Source: UBA6921 sp031370545 (GTDB lineage Bacteria; Pseudomonadota; Gammaproteobacteria; SG8-11). From it: a stretch of DNA of 8,973 nt. The notes beneath the pieces are model-generated. The model was not told the DNA's origin. It made no database searches and saw only the letters and a program-made list of their open reading frames with translations. Each line of letters starts with the position of its first letter. Position 1 is the stretch's first letter. Shown piece after piece: positions 1 to 7,679 of the stretch. The translations under genes were made by a program, and so were the position numbers. The stretch spans positions 1 through 8,973 of the forward strand of contig JANMQQ010000083.1 in assembly GCA_031370545.1 (NCBI GenBank), given 5' to 3'.

Positions 1-50
1 CCCCATCCTGCCCTTCCCCCTTGCAGGGGGAAGGAATCCTCCGCTGTTGC
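1..50. repeat. Partial copy of the C-rich intergenic repeat
   Basis: This copy holds a near-palindrome, CTTCCCCC-TTGCA-GGGGGAAG, preceded by CCCCATCC. It continues into a flank (roughly 36-50, ending CGCTGTTGCC) that resembles the right flank of the repeat units at 7482-7868. It is therefore the right half of the same family, cut by the window edge. It begins about 35 bp beyond the stop codon of the minus-strand porin gene. The hairpin could limit read-through from that gene, but no T-run follows it, so I do not call it an intrinsic terminator. Confidence 0.75.
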
Positions 51-85
51 CTTCACGGTTAATCAACTGATGATGTCAACACCAG

Positions 86-781
86 CTACTTGATGTCAAA
101 CGGCCATTTGTAGGAGACGACGAACAGAGGATCTTTTTCCATGGCACCCTTGCCGCTCGCGACGCTGATCGTCCAAGTGAGGTTGGCAACAGGCATATAG
201 CTGATGTTGAAGTCGGTGTATTCGGCGCCAGAAACTTTATTCATGGTTGATCCGATATGCGCGCCAAAGCTGCCGAATATGGCGTCGATGGTGAGGTACA
301 TATTCTTCGTTTCTTCAGTGTTGACCAGCAATTTGGCGCTGACTGGGCCAAATGAACCGCCGATGTAATATTCGGATACGTCACTGTCACTAATGCTGGT
401 CGTGTCGCAAGTTTCAACTACCTCAGTGACAACGACAGTCTTCGTGCAGGTTTTATGTTCCGGATAAAGGTATTCATATACGCCGATGTCAAAACCCGCA
501 TCGCCGATTTTTTTTGCGAAACCGACATTGAGATCAGTCTCGTGGCTACCATTGGCGCCTTCACTTGAAGTCCAAATCCCTGCATACAAACCACTATCAT
601 GATTAAAGTAAAAATCGCCCGACACCGCCGGACCTGCCCCGCTGAGCGACATACCACGCCACAAATACATCGAGCTCACAGACACGCTAGCAGTAGTTGC
701 GGAGTAAGCAGGCAAGGTTGCACCCACAGCACACAAACCCAGCGCTGCTAACGTTGCATTACGGATGTGCTTAGATTTCAT
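86..781 (-). CDS. TorF family putative outer-membrane porin
   Basis: A 231-residue protein that resembles the TorF/TIGR02001 family of small putative porins. These are exported beta-barrel-like proteins of unsettled substrate. Residues 1-27 form a signal peptide: MKSKHIR, a hydrophobic core, then a likely cleavage after AYS. The family-like N-terminal stretch YLWRGMSLSG (39-48) is followed by GDFYFNHDSGLYAGIW, and the rest alternates polar and aromatic residues as expected for beta strands. C112 and C125 bracket a Thr/Val-rich loop and could form a disulfide. The frame stays open upstream to 892, but I chose the start at 781 because it gives the signal peptide and has GGGAG at 791-795. The gene is divergent from the receptor pseudogene. 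Family assignment is fairly secure; transported substrate is unknown. Confidence 0.85.
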   Translation of the reverse strand: MKSKHIRNATLAALGLCAVGATLPAYSATTASVSVSSMYLWRGMSLSGAGPAVSGDFYFNHDSGLYAGIWTSSEGANGSHETDLNVGFAKKIGDAGFDIGVYEYLYPEHKTCTKTVVVTEVVETCDTTSISDSDVSEYYIGGSFGPVSAKLLVNTEETKNMYLTIDAIFGSFGAHIGSTMNKVSGAEYTDFNISYMPVANLTWTISVASGKGAMEKDPLFVVSYKWPFDIK

Positions 782-1093
782 TGCTAGTTTCTCCCGGTTT
801 ACATAGGTTGTGATGCTGGTTACGCACGACTGCAAAACAGATGCGTTGCAACGTGACTGGTGGAGCATCAGCATGCGCTGTGCCACGCCCATCCATTCGC
901 GCGCGGTCGGGAGTTTGCCAGAAAAAACCGTTTTGAACAGCAGGGCGAAGCCCTGCCATGGTGCGCGAGTCGGACGGAGTGCATTGCATGAGTGCGTGGG
1001 GTGCGTGTCACTCCTCCAGGGCGCCTCAATCGTGTAGTCTCATGCCGCACTGGGGATGGGGTGGTTGCATTCACAACAACGGGGAGAAGCAGC
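782..1093. other. Divergent intergenic region between porin and receptor
   Basis: This 312-bp spacer must hold the promoters of both the minus-strand porin and the plus-strand receptor pseudogene. Their Shine-Dalgarno sites lie at its ends: GGGAG at 791-795 on the minus strand and GGGGAGAA at 1081-1088 on the plus strand. I found no convincing sigma-70 pair for either gene. The one clear structure is the hairpin at 940-956. Open frames crossing this stretch look like chance extensions of the neighbours. Confidence 0.6.
940..956. repeat. Perfect 7-bp hairpin, GCAGGGC-GAA-GCCCTGC
   Basis: A perfect inverted repeat with a 3-nt loop in the middle of the divergent spacer. On the minus strand a run of six T lies about 10 nt beyond the stem, too far for a normal intrinsic terminator. 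On the plus strand no T-run follows. It may be a short dispersed palindrome or a regulatory structure; its function is not evident. Confidence 0.5.
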
Positions 1094-3269
1094 ATGGCGT
1101 CGCTGACAAGCACGTTAAAACATGGATGTTTGATTGCAGTGCTGGCGTGGTCAGCGGCAACACATGCCGGAGGCATTACCTTGCGCGGTACGGTGCTCGA
1201 GAAGGGCGAGCGCAAACCGATCCTGGGTGCGGAGGTTTCGGTTGTCGACAATGACGCGCTCAGCGCCATCAGCAACGAGCAAGGTGAATTTGAACTGATG
1301 GTGCCGGTCGTTGGCAATTATTGGTTGCGTGCGGTCGCGGTAGGCTACGAGCAGGTGGCTCCGCTAAGCGTAGTCGCGCCGCAGGAGGCGCCGACGGTCA
1401 TTTATCTGCCGAGTAATTTCGCCTGGCCCACCGTGACGGTGCGCGCCGAACGCAATCCCAGTCGGCTGGCAAAAAGTGTCATGACCGGAGACGAACTGCG
1501 CAACGTGCCCGGAACCGGCGGCGATCCGCGGCTCGCGCCCTGAAGACAACATCTACTATGTCGATGGCTTGCCGGTCGGCTATCTGTTTCACCTGGGCGG
1601 CCTGATTAGCGTGTTGAACGCCGATCTGATCGGCAGCTTCAACCTGCACGCGGCCGCGTTTGGGCCGGAGTATGGCGACGTGATTGGCGCTGCAATAGAT
1701 GTGACGCTGCGTAATCCACGCACGGATCGTTTGGGTGCGAAGCTCAACCTGAGTTTCATTGGTGCGGACGCGCTGGTGGAAGGCCCGGTGACCGGCACGC
1801 AGTCATTTTTTTTGAGCACGCGGCGCAGTTATTTGGATCTGGTGGTGAAGAACGTGGGCAACGATAAGAAGGGTGAAACGTTCGAGGTGCCACGTTACTC
1901 GGATTATCAGGGAAAATATGTCTGGCAGCCGGATGCGGTGAATATCGTCACAGCGCATTTCAGCGGTGCGCAGGATGCGTTGGCGTTCATCTTGACCGGC
2001 GCGTCGGATCGGGTAAAAAAAGAACCCGAGCTACTGGGCCATTCGGCCTTTGATCAATCCTACGATTCGCAGGCGGTGAGCTGGGATGTGCGCAGTGCGT
2101 CGGTCGGGCATAACACGCTGGCCGTCGGCCATCAGCGCACCACCAGCGATAGCAGTGTGGGCGCGGCGGGTTACGCCAACTACCTTGGCAATACCTGGTA
2201 CTTGCGTGAGCAATGGCGCCGCAGCCTGACAGAAACTCACGCACTGTTGATCGGTGCCAGCACGGTGAGCGCGCGTGCTGATCTTGACATCAACATTAAA
2301 AAATCGGATTGCGATCCCGACTTCAAAGTGGACTGCACCATCCCCAACGCACCGCGTGTGCAATTGCTGGATGCGTTTACGGTGAACTTGCTCGAGCTCT
2401 ACGCCGGTGATCGCTGGCACGTTGCACCGCAATGGACGCTGATCGGCGGATTGCGCTGGAGCCACGAAGATTATCTAAACGAAGCGTTCACCGAACCGCG
2501 TGTCGCGCTGGAGTGGGAAGCCACAGAGCGCACGGTGTTGACAGCCGGGTGGGGCGAGCACCACCAGTTTCCGCGCGGCGAACAAGTCATCGACAAATTC
2601 GGCAACCCGAACCTCAGCCACATCCGCGCGTAGCATAGCGTGCTGGGTATCGAGCAACGTTTCGCGTCGGTGTGGTCAGCCAAGCTGGAAGGCTACTACA
2701 AAAGTTTCGACAAGCTGGTGCTGGCCGACCCGGATGTGAATTATCGCAATGGCGGTAGCGGCCGCGCCTATGGCGTGGAAACCCTTTTGAAACGCAACAC
2801 GCAGGGGCCGTGGTCGGGGTGGTTGGCATTGTCATTGTCGGACTCGCAGCGGCGCAACGATCTGACCGGCGAAACATTTCAATATGATTTCGACCAGCCC
2901 GTGAATGCGACCGTGGTGCTGAATTACAAACACTCGGCAGACTGGTCGTTGGGTGCGAAGTGGGTCTACCACAGCGGTAATCCGTACACGCCGATACTTG
3001 GGCCCAAACCGCACGAGACCAATAAACCCGTGCTACCCAAATATGCTGATATCAACTCCGGGCGCCTTCCGGCCTATCATCGCCTCGACCTACGTGCTGA
3101 TCGCCACTATGCATTCGACACCTGGAAGCTGAACGCCTACCTGGAATTGATCAACGCCTACAATCGCAAAAATGTCGCGGGCTACGATTACGACACGACC
3201 TACACACAACGCAAGGCGACGTATCAGTTGCCGCTGATTCCCTCGTTCGGCATGCAGGCGGAATTTTAG
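1094..3269 (+). pseudogene. TonB-dependent receptor, broken by plug deletion and a nonsense codon
   Basis: The remains of an outer-membrane TonB-dependent receptor, a family that imports substrates such as siderophores, vitamins or sugars using proton-motive force. The start at 1094 has GGGGAGAA 5 nt upstream and a signal peptide ending near ATHA. An N-terminal carboxypeptidase-regulatory-like beta domain follows (TLRGTVLEKGERKPILGAEV), then a TonB-box-like TVTVRAE. Frame 1 runs to a TGA at 1541-1543. The plug resumes in another frame as IRGSRPEDNIYYVDGLPVG, so the codons expected between GGDP and IRGS are missing near 1521-1529. That second frame runs to TAG at 2631-2633, in phase with the final segment (2640-3269). 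The last residues, GMQAEF, give the C-terminal Phe typical of outer-membrane barrels. Without the lesions the protein would be about 725-745 residues. Substrate unknown. Confidence 0.9.
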
Positions 3270-3313
3270 CGACGCGACGGGTAATGAACGAACGTGCCAG
3301 GTGACGATGTACG

Positions 3314-3379
3314 GTAGCGTGCGCCATGCGCACGATGCCGTGCCCCAAACGCGAACGGCGTGCGCATGGCGCACGCTAC
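3314..3379. repeat. REPIN: two inverted REP sequences with GTAG heads
   Basis: The arms at 3314-3333 and 3360-3379 are perfect 20-bp inverted repeats. Each arm is itself a REP: a GTAG head, C, then the palindrome GTGCGC-CAT-GCGCAC. The 26-bp centre extends the stem, because GCCGT at 3337-3341 pairs with ACGGC at 3355-3359. A GTAG-headed palindrome occurring as an inverted doublet is the known form of REPINs, which are mobilised in trans by RAYT transposases. No transposase gene is present in this window. The element sits between the receptor pseudogene and the HD-GYP gene. Confidence 0.85.
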
Positions 3380-3406
3380 GAGAATCTTTTCCCGGCGATT
3401 TAAAAC

Positions 3407-3427
3407 GGTGGGCGGGGCCCACCCTAC
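3407..3427 (-). repeat. Single REP sequence of a second type
   Basis: Read on the minus strand this is GTAG followed by GGTGGGC-CCC-GCCCACC, a 7-bp perfect stem with a 3-nt loop. The GTAG head is shared with the REPIN just upstream but the palindrome differs, so it belongs to a different REP class. It ends 29 bp before the start proposed for the HD-GYP gene and so lies in that gene's 5' untranslated or promoter region. Confidence 0.75.
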
Positions 3428-3456
3428 AGACCGTCCGCGTGTAGTCGATATCTTGT

Positions 3457-5097
3457 GTGCCTTCTGATCGAGCGAGCACCGGGGTGGATGGTTCGATTTC
3501 ACAGCATGTTGCCGAACGCTTGCAGCAACTCAATGCCATCGGCGTTGCGCTGTCTGCGGAGAAAGACACGCCGCGCCTGCTTGAAATGATTTTGCTGGGT
3601 GCCAAGCGTATTACCGGTGCGGATGGCGGCACGCTGTACACCGTGACCGCAGACGGCCAATTGCAATTCGAAATCGTGCGTACCGATTCCATGAACATCG
3701 CGCGTGGTGGAACCAGCGGCAATGCGATTGCGTATGCGCCGATTCCGCTGCGCGATGCCGAAGGTCGGCCGAATGACCGCATGGTGGTCGCCTACGCCGC
3801 GTTGCACGGGCGCACCGTCAATATTGCCGATGCCTATTCCGAACAAGGTTTCGATTTTACCGGTACGCGCGCGTTCGACGCGCAGACCGGTTACCGTTCG
3901 TGCTCGTTCTTGACTATTCCGATGAAGAACCACGAGAATGACGTGATTGGCGTGTTGCAGTTGATCAACAAGCGCGACGCGCAGTCCGGCGCCGTGATGG
4001 CGTTTGATGTCGACGACCAGCGCCTGGCGGAATCGTTGGCGTCGCAAGCGGCGGTTGCGCTGACCAACAAGCGTTTGCTGTCTGAATTAAAAGCCTTGTT
4101 TGAAGCGTTCATTCAGCTCATTGCCGGTGCCATCGACGACAAGTCACCCTACACCGGCGGGCATTGCCGCCGCGTGCCGGTGCTCACGATGTTGCTGGCG
4201 CAGGCGGTGCACGCGACCGACAGCGGGCCGTTGAAAGATTTCAAGCTGGCGGAGCATGACATTTACGAACTGGAAATCGCCGCGTGGTTGCACGACTGCG
4301 GCAAGATCACCACGCCGGAATACGTAGTCGACAAAGCCACCAAGCTGGAAGCCATCTTCGACCGCATTCACCTGGTCAAGACCCGCTACGAAATCCTGCG
4401 CCGCGACGCGCGCATCGCGTGCCTGGAACGGGAGTTAGCCGGTGATGTTGCGCAAGCGCGGCAAGCTTACGCGGCAACGTGCCAGGTGTTGGATGACGAG
4501 CTTGCGTTCCTGCAACGCTCCAACATCGGCGGTGAGTTCATGCCGTCCGCGCATCAAGAGCGAGTGAAAAATATCGGCCAACGCGCGTGGCAAGATCGCT
4601 CCGGCGCAACGCAGCCGCTGCTGACCGAAAACGAAATTTATAATTTATGCATTGCGCGCGGCACGCTCACCGCCGAGGAACGCACGGTAATCAACAACCA
4701 CATTGTCGCGACCATCAAGATGCTCGAAGCACTGCCGTTTCCCAAACATTTGCGCAACGTACCGGAGTACGCAGGCGGACATCACGAGCGCATGGATGGC
4801 ACCGGCTACCCGCGCGGACTCAAGCGCGAACAGATGTCGGTGCAGGCGCGCATCATGGCCATCGCCGATATTTTCGAAGCGCTCACGGCAGCGGATCGGC
4901 CCTACAAAACCGCTATGCCGTTGTCGCAATCACTCGCCATTCTCGGCAAAATGAAAATGGATCGGCACATCGACCCGGACTTGTTCGACATTTTCATCCA
5001 CAGCAAAGTGTATTTACAGTACGCGCAACAACACCTGACCCCGCAGCAAATCGACATTCACGACCCCAGCGAAATTCCCGGCTATCCTTTTCTTTAG
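3457..5097 (+). CDS. GAF and HD-GYP protein, probable cyclic di-GMP phosphodiesterase
   Basis: A 546-residue cytoplasmic signalling protein with no membrane segment. A GAF sensor domain spans about 20-205 (LNAIGVALSAEKD through VIGVLQLINKRD to SLASQAAVALTN). The HD-GYP domain spans about 215-515. Metal ligands fit the family: H279-D280 in HDCGK, H415, H442-H443 in HHERMDGTGYP, and D471 in IADIFEAL. The intact HHE..DGTGYP motif predicts hydrolysis of cyclic di-GMP. Two oddities are visible. About 107 extra residues, charged and helical-looking, lie between D280 and H415. At YTGGH (232-236) a Tyr stands where trinuclear HD-GYP enzymes have Glu, which suggests a two-metal site. The start is uncertain: GTG at 3457 lacks a clear Shine-Dalgarno, a stop at 3442-3444 blocks anything longer, and GTG at 3484 is the alternative. 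Confidence 0.92.
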   Translation: MPSDRASTGVDGSISQHVAERLQQLNAIGVALSAEKDTPRLLEMILLGAKRITGADGGTLYTVTADGQLQFEIVRTDSMNIARGGTSGNAIAYAPIPLRDAEGRPNDRMVVAYAALHGRTVNIADAYSEQGFDFTGTRAFDAQTGYRSCSFLTIPMKNHENDVIGVLQLINKRDAQSGAVMAFDVDDQRLAESLASQAAVALTNKRLLSELKALFEAFIQLIAGAIDDKSPYTGGHCRRVPVLTMLLAQAVHATDSGPLKDFKLAEHDIYELEIAAWLHDCGKITTPEYVVDKATKLEAIFDRIHLVKTRYEILRRDARIACLERELAGDVAQARQAYAATCQVLDDELAFLQRSNIGGEFMPSAHQERVKNIGQRAWQDRSGATQPLLTENEIYNLCIARGTLTAEERTVINNHIVATIKMLEALPFPKHLRNVPEYAGGHHERMDGTGYPRGLKREQMSVQARIMAIADIFEALTAADRPYKTAMPLSQSLAILGKMKMDRHIDPDLFDIFIHSKVYLQYAQQHLTPQQIDIHDPSEIPGYPFL

Positions 5098-5100
5098 CAG

Positions 5101-5307
5101 CTACAATTTTTTCTTCTTGGCAAACAACAAAAACGGCAGCACAAAGGGGCCGAGGGCGAAACCGAGAATCGTCCAGTAACGTACACTCAGGCCGCGTTTG
5201 CGTGCGACCAGATAACCGATCAGCGCGAACGGAAGAGAAATCAGCAGTGAGGTAATGATCAGCATCGGCAGTGCAGAAGTAATTTCAGCAGCGAGTTCAG
5301 GTGGCAT
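5101..5307 (-). CDS. Small membrane protein with two predicted helices
   Basis: A 68-residue protein that I do not recognise as a named family. Residues about 11-35 (ALPMLIITSLLISLPFALIGYLVA) form one hydrophobic helix. A basic turn, ARKRGLS, follows, and about 45-63 (WTILGFALGPFVLPFLLFA) form a second. The tail, KKKKL, is strongly basic, so the hairpin probably sits in the inner membrane with the turn and C-terminus cytoplasmic. The start at 5307 has CCGGAG (5315-5320) 7 nt upstream, which supports it as a real gene. It converges on the HD-GYP gene with only 3 bp between the two stop codons, and diverges from the metallopeptidase gene across 38 bp. Function unknown. Confidence 0.75.
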   Translation of the reverse strand: MPPELAAEITSALPMLIITSLLISLPFALIGYLVARKRGLSVRYWTILGFALGPFVLPFLLFAKKKKL

Positions 5308-5345
5308 GGTCTAGCTCCGGCAATTGAATCTCAAGGACAATAGCA
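5308..5345. promoter_or_regulatory. 38-bp divergent gap with both ribosome binding sites
   Basis: Between two divergent start codons lie CCGGAG for the small membrane protein (minus strand, 5315-5320) and AAGGA for the metallopeptidase (plus strand, 5333-5337, 8 nt before its ATG). These sites account for most of the gap, so the two promoters must lie partly or wholly inside the opposite coding regions. I cannot identify them by eye. Confidence 0.6.
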
Positions 5346-7520
5346 ATGATAAGTCGAATTGGAAGCGTGATTGTTAGTTTGTTCATCGCCAGTAACGCAT
5401 CGGCGGCTGAATTGTTGCATCACGACTTGCGTGTGACGCTGCAACCCGCAGCGCATCATCTCACGGTGCACGACACCATCACGCTGCCGCGCGGGTTGGC
5501 GCATAGCAAAACTTTCCGCTTCAGTTTGCACAGCGGGCTGGCGCCGCGCGTGTTGAACGACAAGGCAACGCTCGAACCAGTCGAACAAAAGGCCGGTGCA
5601 GCAGCAAGTGTCGACACCCAGTACCTGCTAACGCTGGCGCCCGGTGCGCGCGACATCCAGCTTGAGTATGGTGGCGAAATCTTTCATGCGCTCAGCGATG
5701 AAAGTGCCGAGCTTGTGCGCGGCATGCGCGACTCCGTCGGCATGATTGCAAGCGAAGGGGTATTCCTGAACGGCGCTAGCGCGTGGTATCCGCGTTTTGA
5801 GGACGAGCTGGTCAGTTTTGCGCTTGAAGCGCGGCTGCCGAAGGACTGGGATGTGGTGAGCCAAGGTGCGCGCACGCGGCATGATGTCGACGGCGAGGTG
5901 CGTGTGGTGCGTTGGGAAGAACAGCATCCGCAGGACGAAATTTATTTGCTCGCTGCGCCGTTCACTGAATACAGCCAAACCACCGATGGTGTGCAGGCGA
6001 TGGTGTTTCTGCGCACGCCCGATGAAGCGCTGGCGCGCACCTACCTCGACGCCACGGTGCGTTACGTAAATATGTATAGTCAACTCCTGGGCCCTTACCC
6101 CTACGCCAAATTCGCGCTGGTGGAAAATTTCTGGGAGACCGGCTTCGGCATGCCGTCATTCACCTTGCTGGGATCGAAAGTGCTGCGCCTGCCGTTCATT
6201 GTGAATTCGTCATACCCGCACGAGATTTTGCACAACTGGTGGGGCAATGGCGTGTATGTGGATTTCGCGCTCGGTAATTGGTCCGAAGGATTGACGAGTT
6301 ATCTGGCGGATCATCTGCTGCAGGAGCAGCGCGGGGAAGGTGCCAACTACCGGCGCGCGGCGTTACAGAAATATACTGACTTCGTCAGCAGCGCGCGCGA
6401 TTTCCCACTCACGGAATTCCGCTCGCGCCACAGCTCGACTACCGAGGCGGTGGGCTACGGCAAGACATTACTATTGTTTCACATGCTGCGGCGTGAGTTG
6501 GGCGACGCAGTATTCGTGCAGGCGCTGCAGGAGTTTTATCGGCGCTTTCAATTCAAGAGCGCCAGCTTCGACGATGTAAAAGCCGTGTTTGCGGAAGTCG
6601 CGAAAAAGAATCTTGATGCAAGTTTCGATGTCTGGGTCAAACGTCCGGGCGCACCGCAATTGCGCGTGAGTGATGTGCAGGCCAAACCGGACGGCGACGG
6701 TTTTGTGCTCAGTGCAAACATCGAGCAAATCCAGCCGGATGCGGCGTTCCCGCTCAACCTGCCGCTCGCCGTGCATCTGCAAGGTGTCGAGACCGCGTAC
6801 CAGACGACGGCACGCATGGAGGGCAAGCAACTGGCACTGAGCTTGCGGGTTCCGGCGCGGCCAGTGCGGCTGGACGTGGATCCGGAGTTCGACATTTTTC
6901 GTCGGCTGGATCAGGCGGAAATTCCACCTGCGCTATCGCAGGTGTTTGGAGCCGAAAAAACCCTGATTCTGATTCCTGCCGAGGCGCCCGCATCGCTTCG
7001 CAAAGCCTACGAAGAGCTCGCGCAGGCATGGCGTGCGGCTGAGCCGGACAAGATCGAAATCAAAACCGACAGCGCGCTGAAGGCGCTGCCGAAAAACCGC
7101 GCGGTGTGGCTGCTGGGCTGGGAAAATCGCTGGCTGACAAAACTTCAACCGGCGTTGCAGGGCTATGCATTCAAAATCGACAACGACGGCGCGTCGATCA
7201 ACGCACAACGCTACGCGCGCGCCGAGCAGGCGCTGGTGGTCAGCGCGCGCAGCCCGGTCAATCCCGCGGTGTCGCTGGCGTGGCTGGCATCAAATAATCC
7301 GCAGACCATCGCAGCACTCACGCGCAAGCTGCCGCACTACGCGCGCTATAGTTTTTTAGCGTTCCAAAATAACGACGTGAGCAATACGCTCAAAGGCCAG
7401 TGGCCGGTGGTGGGTTCGCCGTTGTCGGCGCTGGTGCGGCAGGCGGACGGTGCGAAGGTTGTAGTGACGCCCGCGAAGCTGGCACCGCGCGCGGCTTTGA
7501 TTCCGCCAGCGTCGAAATGA
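5346..7520 (+). CDS. Secreted M1 family metallopeptidase (aminopeptidase-like)
   Basis: A 724-residue exported zinc peptidase; M1 enzymes remove N-terminal residues from peptides. Residues 1-20 form a signal peptide ending near NASA, so it probably acts in the periplasm or outside the cell. A beta-sandwich N-terminal region (about 22-200) precedes the catalytic domain. The zinc motif HEILH spans 292-296, with E314 in NWSEG as the third ligand and Y371 in GYGK as the likely catalytic Tyr. The spacing from H296 to E314 is 17 residues, not the usual 18. The GAMEN exopeptidase motif is replaced by a stretch around TGFGMPS (M269). The region after about 440 is not an ERAP-type helical domain that I can recognise. 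The ATG has AAGGA 8 nt upstream. The last ~13 codons lie inside a repeat unit. Family is secure; substrate is not. Confidence 0.9.
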   Translation: MISRIGSVIVSLFIASNASAAELLHHDLRVTLQPAAHHLTVHDTITLPRGLAHSKTFRFSLHSGLAPRVLNDKATLEPVEQKAGAAASVDTQYLLTLAPGARDIQLEYGGEIFHALSDESAELVRGMRDSVGMIASEGVFLNGASAWYPRFEDELVSFALEARLPKDWDVVSQGARTRHDVDGEVRVVRWEEQHPQDEIYLLAAPFTEYSQTTDGVQAMVFLRTPDEALARTYLDATVRYVNMYSQLLGPYPYAKFALVENFWETGFGMPSFTLLGSKVLRLPFIVNSSYPHEILHNWWGNGVYVDFALGNWSEGLTSYLADHLLQEQRGEGANYRRAALQKYTDFVSSARDFPLTEFRSRHSSTTEAVGYGKTLLLFHMLRRELGDAVFVQALQEFYRRFQFKSASFDDVKAVFAEVAKKNLDASFDVWVKRPGAPQLRVSDVQAKPDGDGFVLSANIEQIQPDAAFPLNLPLAVHLQGVETAYQTTARMEGKQLALSLRVPARPVRLDVDPEFDIFRRLDQAEIPPALSQVFGAEKTLILIPAEAPASLRKAYEELAQAWRAAEPDKIEIKTDSALKALPKNRAVWLLGWENRWLTKLQPALQGYAFKIDNDGASINAQRYARAEQALVVSARSPVNPAVSLAWLASNNPQTIAALTRKLPHYARYSFLAFQNNDVSNTLKGQWPVVGSPLSALVRQADGAKVVVTPAKLAPRAALIPPASK

Positions 7521-7679
7521 GTTGGTGCGATATTTTGGCTGAATGAAGGATTCGTTCCCCCTGCAAGGGGGAAGGTTAGGATGGGGGTGAGTTAAATCAT
7601 TGCGGCATAGGAGACCACCCCCCATCCCAACCTTCCCCCTTGCAGGGGAAAGGAGCCATTGGCTGTCGCGAATTAGAGG
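7482..7679 (+). repeat. Repeat unit 1 of a ~200-bp head-to-tail pair
   Basis: The unit starts within the last codons of the metallopeptidase gene and includes its TGA stop. Inside it are two inverted C-rich arms: 7555-7590 (TTCCCCCTGCAAGGGGGAA, then GGTTAGGATGGGGGTGA) and its approximate reverse complement at 7616-7655. Each arm also contains its own CCCCC/GGGGG palindrome. It ends with GGCTGTCGCGAATTAGAG. The whole unit aligns by eye with the next one, apart from small gaps, at roughly 70-80% identity and a 198-199-bp offset over the left half. I see no coding capacity or transposase, so it resembles a non-autonomous, MITE-like intergenic element. Confidence 0.75.

Noticed and set aside
71..99. 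TGATGTCAA occurring twice 20 bp apart, as a possible operator
   Set aside because: The second copy is part of the porin's last codons and the first lies just past its stop. Two 9-mers at a 3' end are weak evidence for a regulatory site.
782..892. Upstream extension of the porin gene to a start at 892
   Set aside because: The added 37 residues would put a non-signal sequence before a clear signal peptide, and the internal start at 781 has its own Shine-Dalgarno.
868..1317. 149-codon minus-strand frame across the divergent spacer and receptor start
   Set aside because: It is antisense to the signal peptide and N-terminal domain of the receptor, and its product is low-complexity Ser/Thr/Arg-rich without motif.
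2631..2633. Programmed read-through (suppressed TAG) in the receptor
   Set aside because: The same gene also carries a frame-shifting deletion upstream, so read-through alone could not restore a working protein.
3090..3782. 230-codon open frame on the minus strand
   Set aside because: It spans the end of the receptor pseudogene, the REP cluster and the start of the HD-GYP gene, with no family resemblance. It is a shadow of GC-rich coding DNA.
4647..5255. 202-codon plus-strand frame overlapping the HD-GYP 3' end
   Set aside because: It is out of frame with the clear HD-GYP motif region and rich in Arg, His and Gln, as shifted readings of GC-rich genes are.
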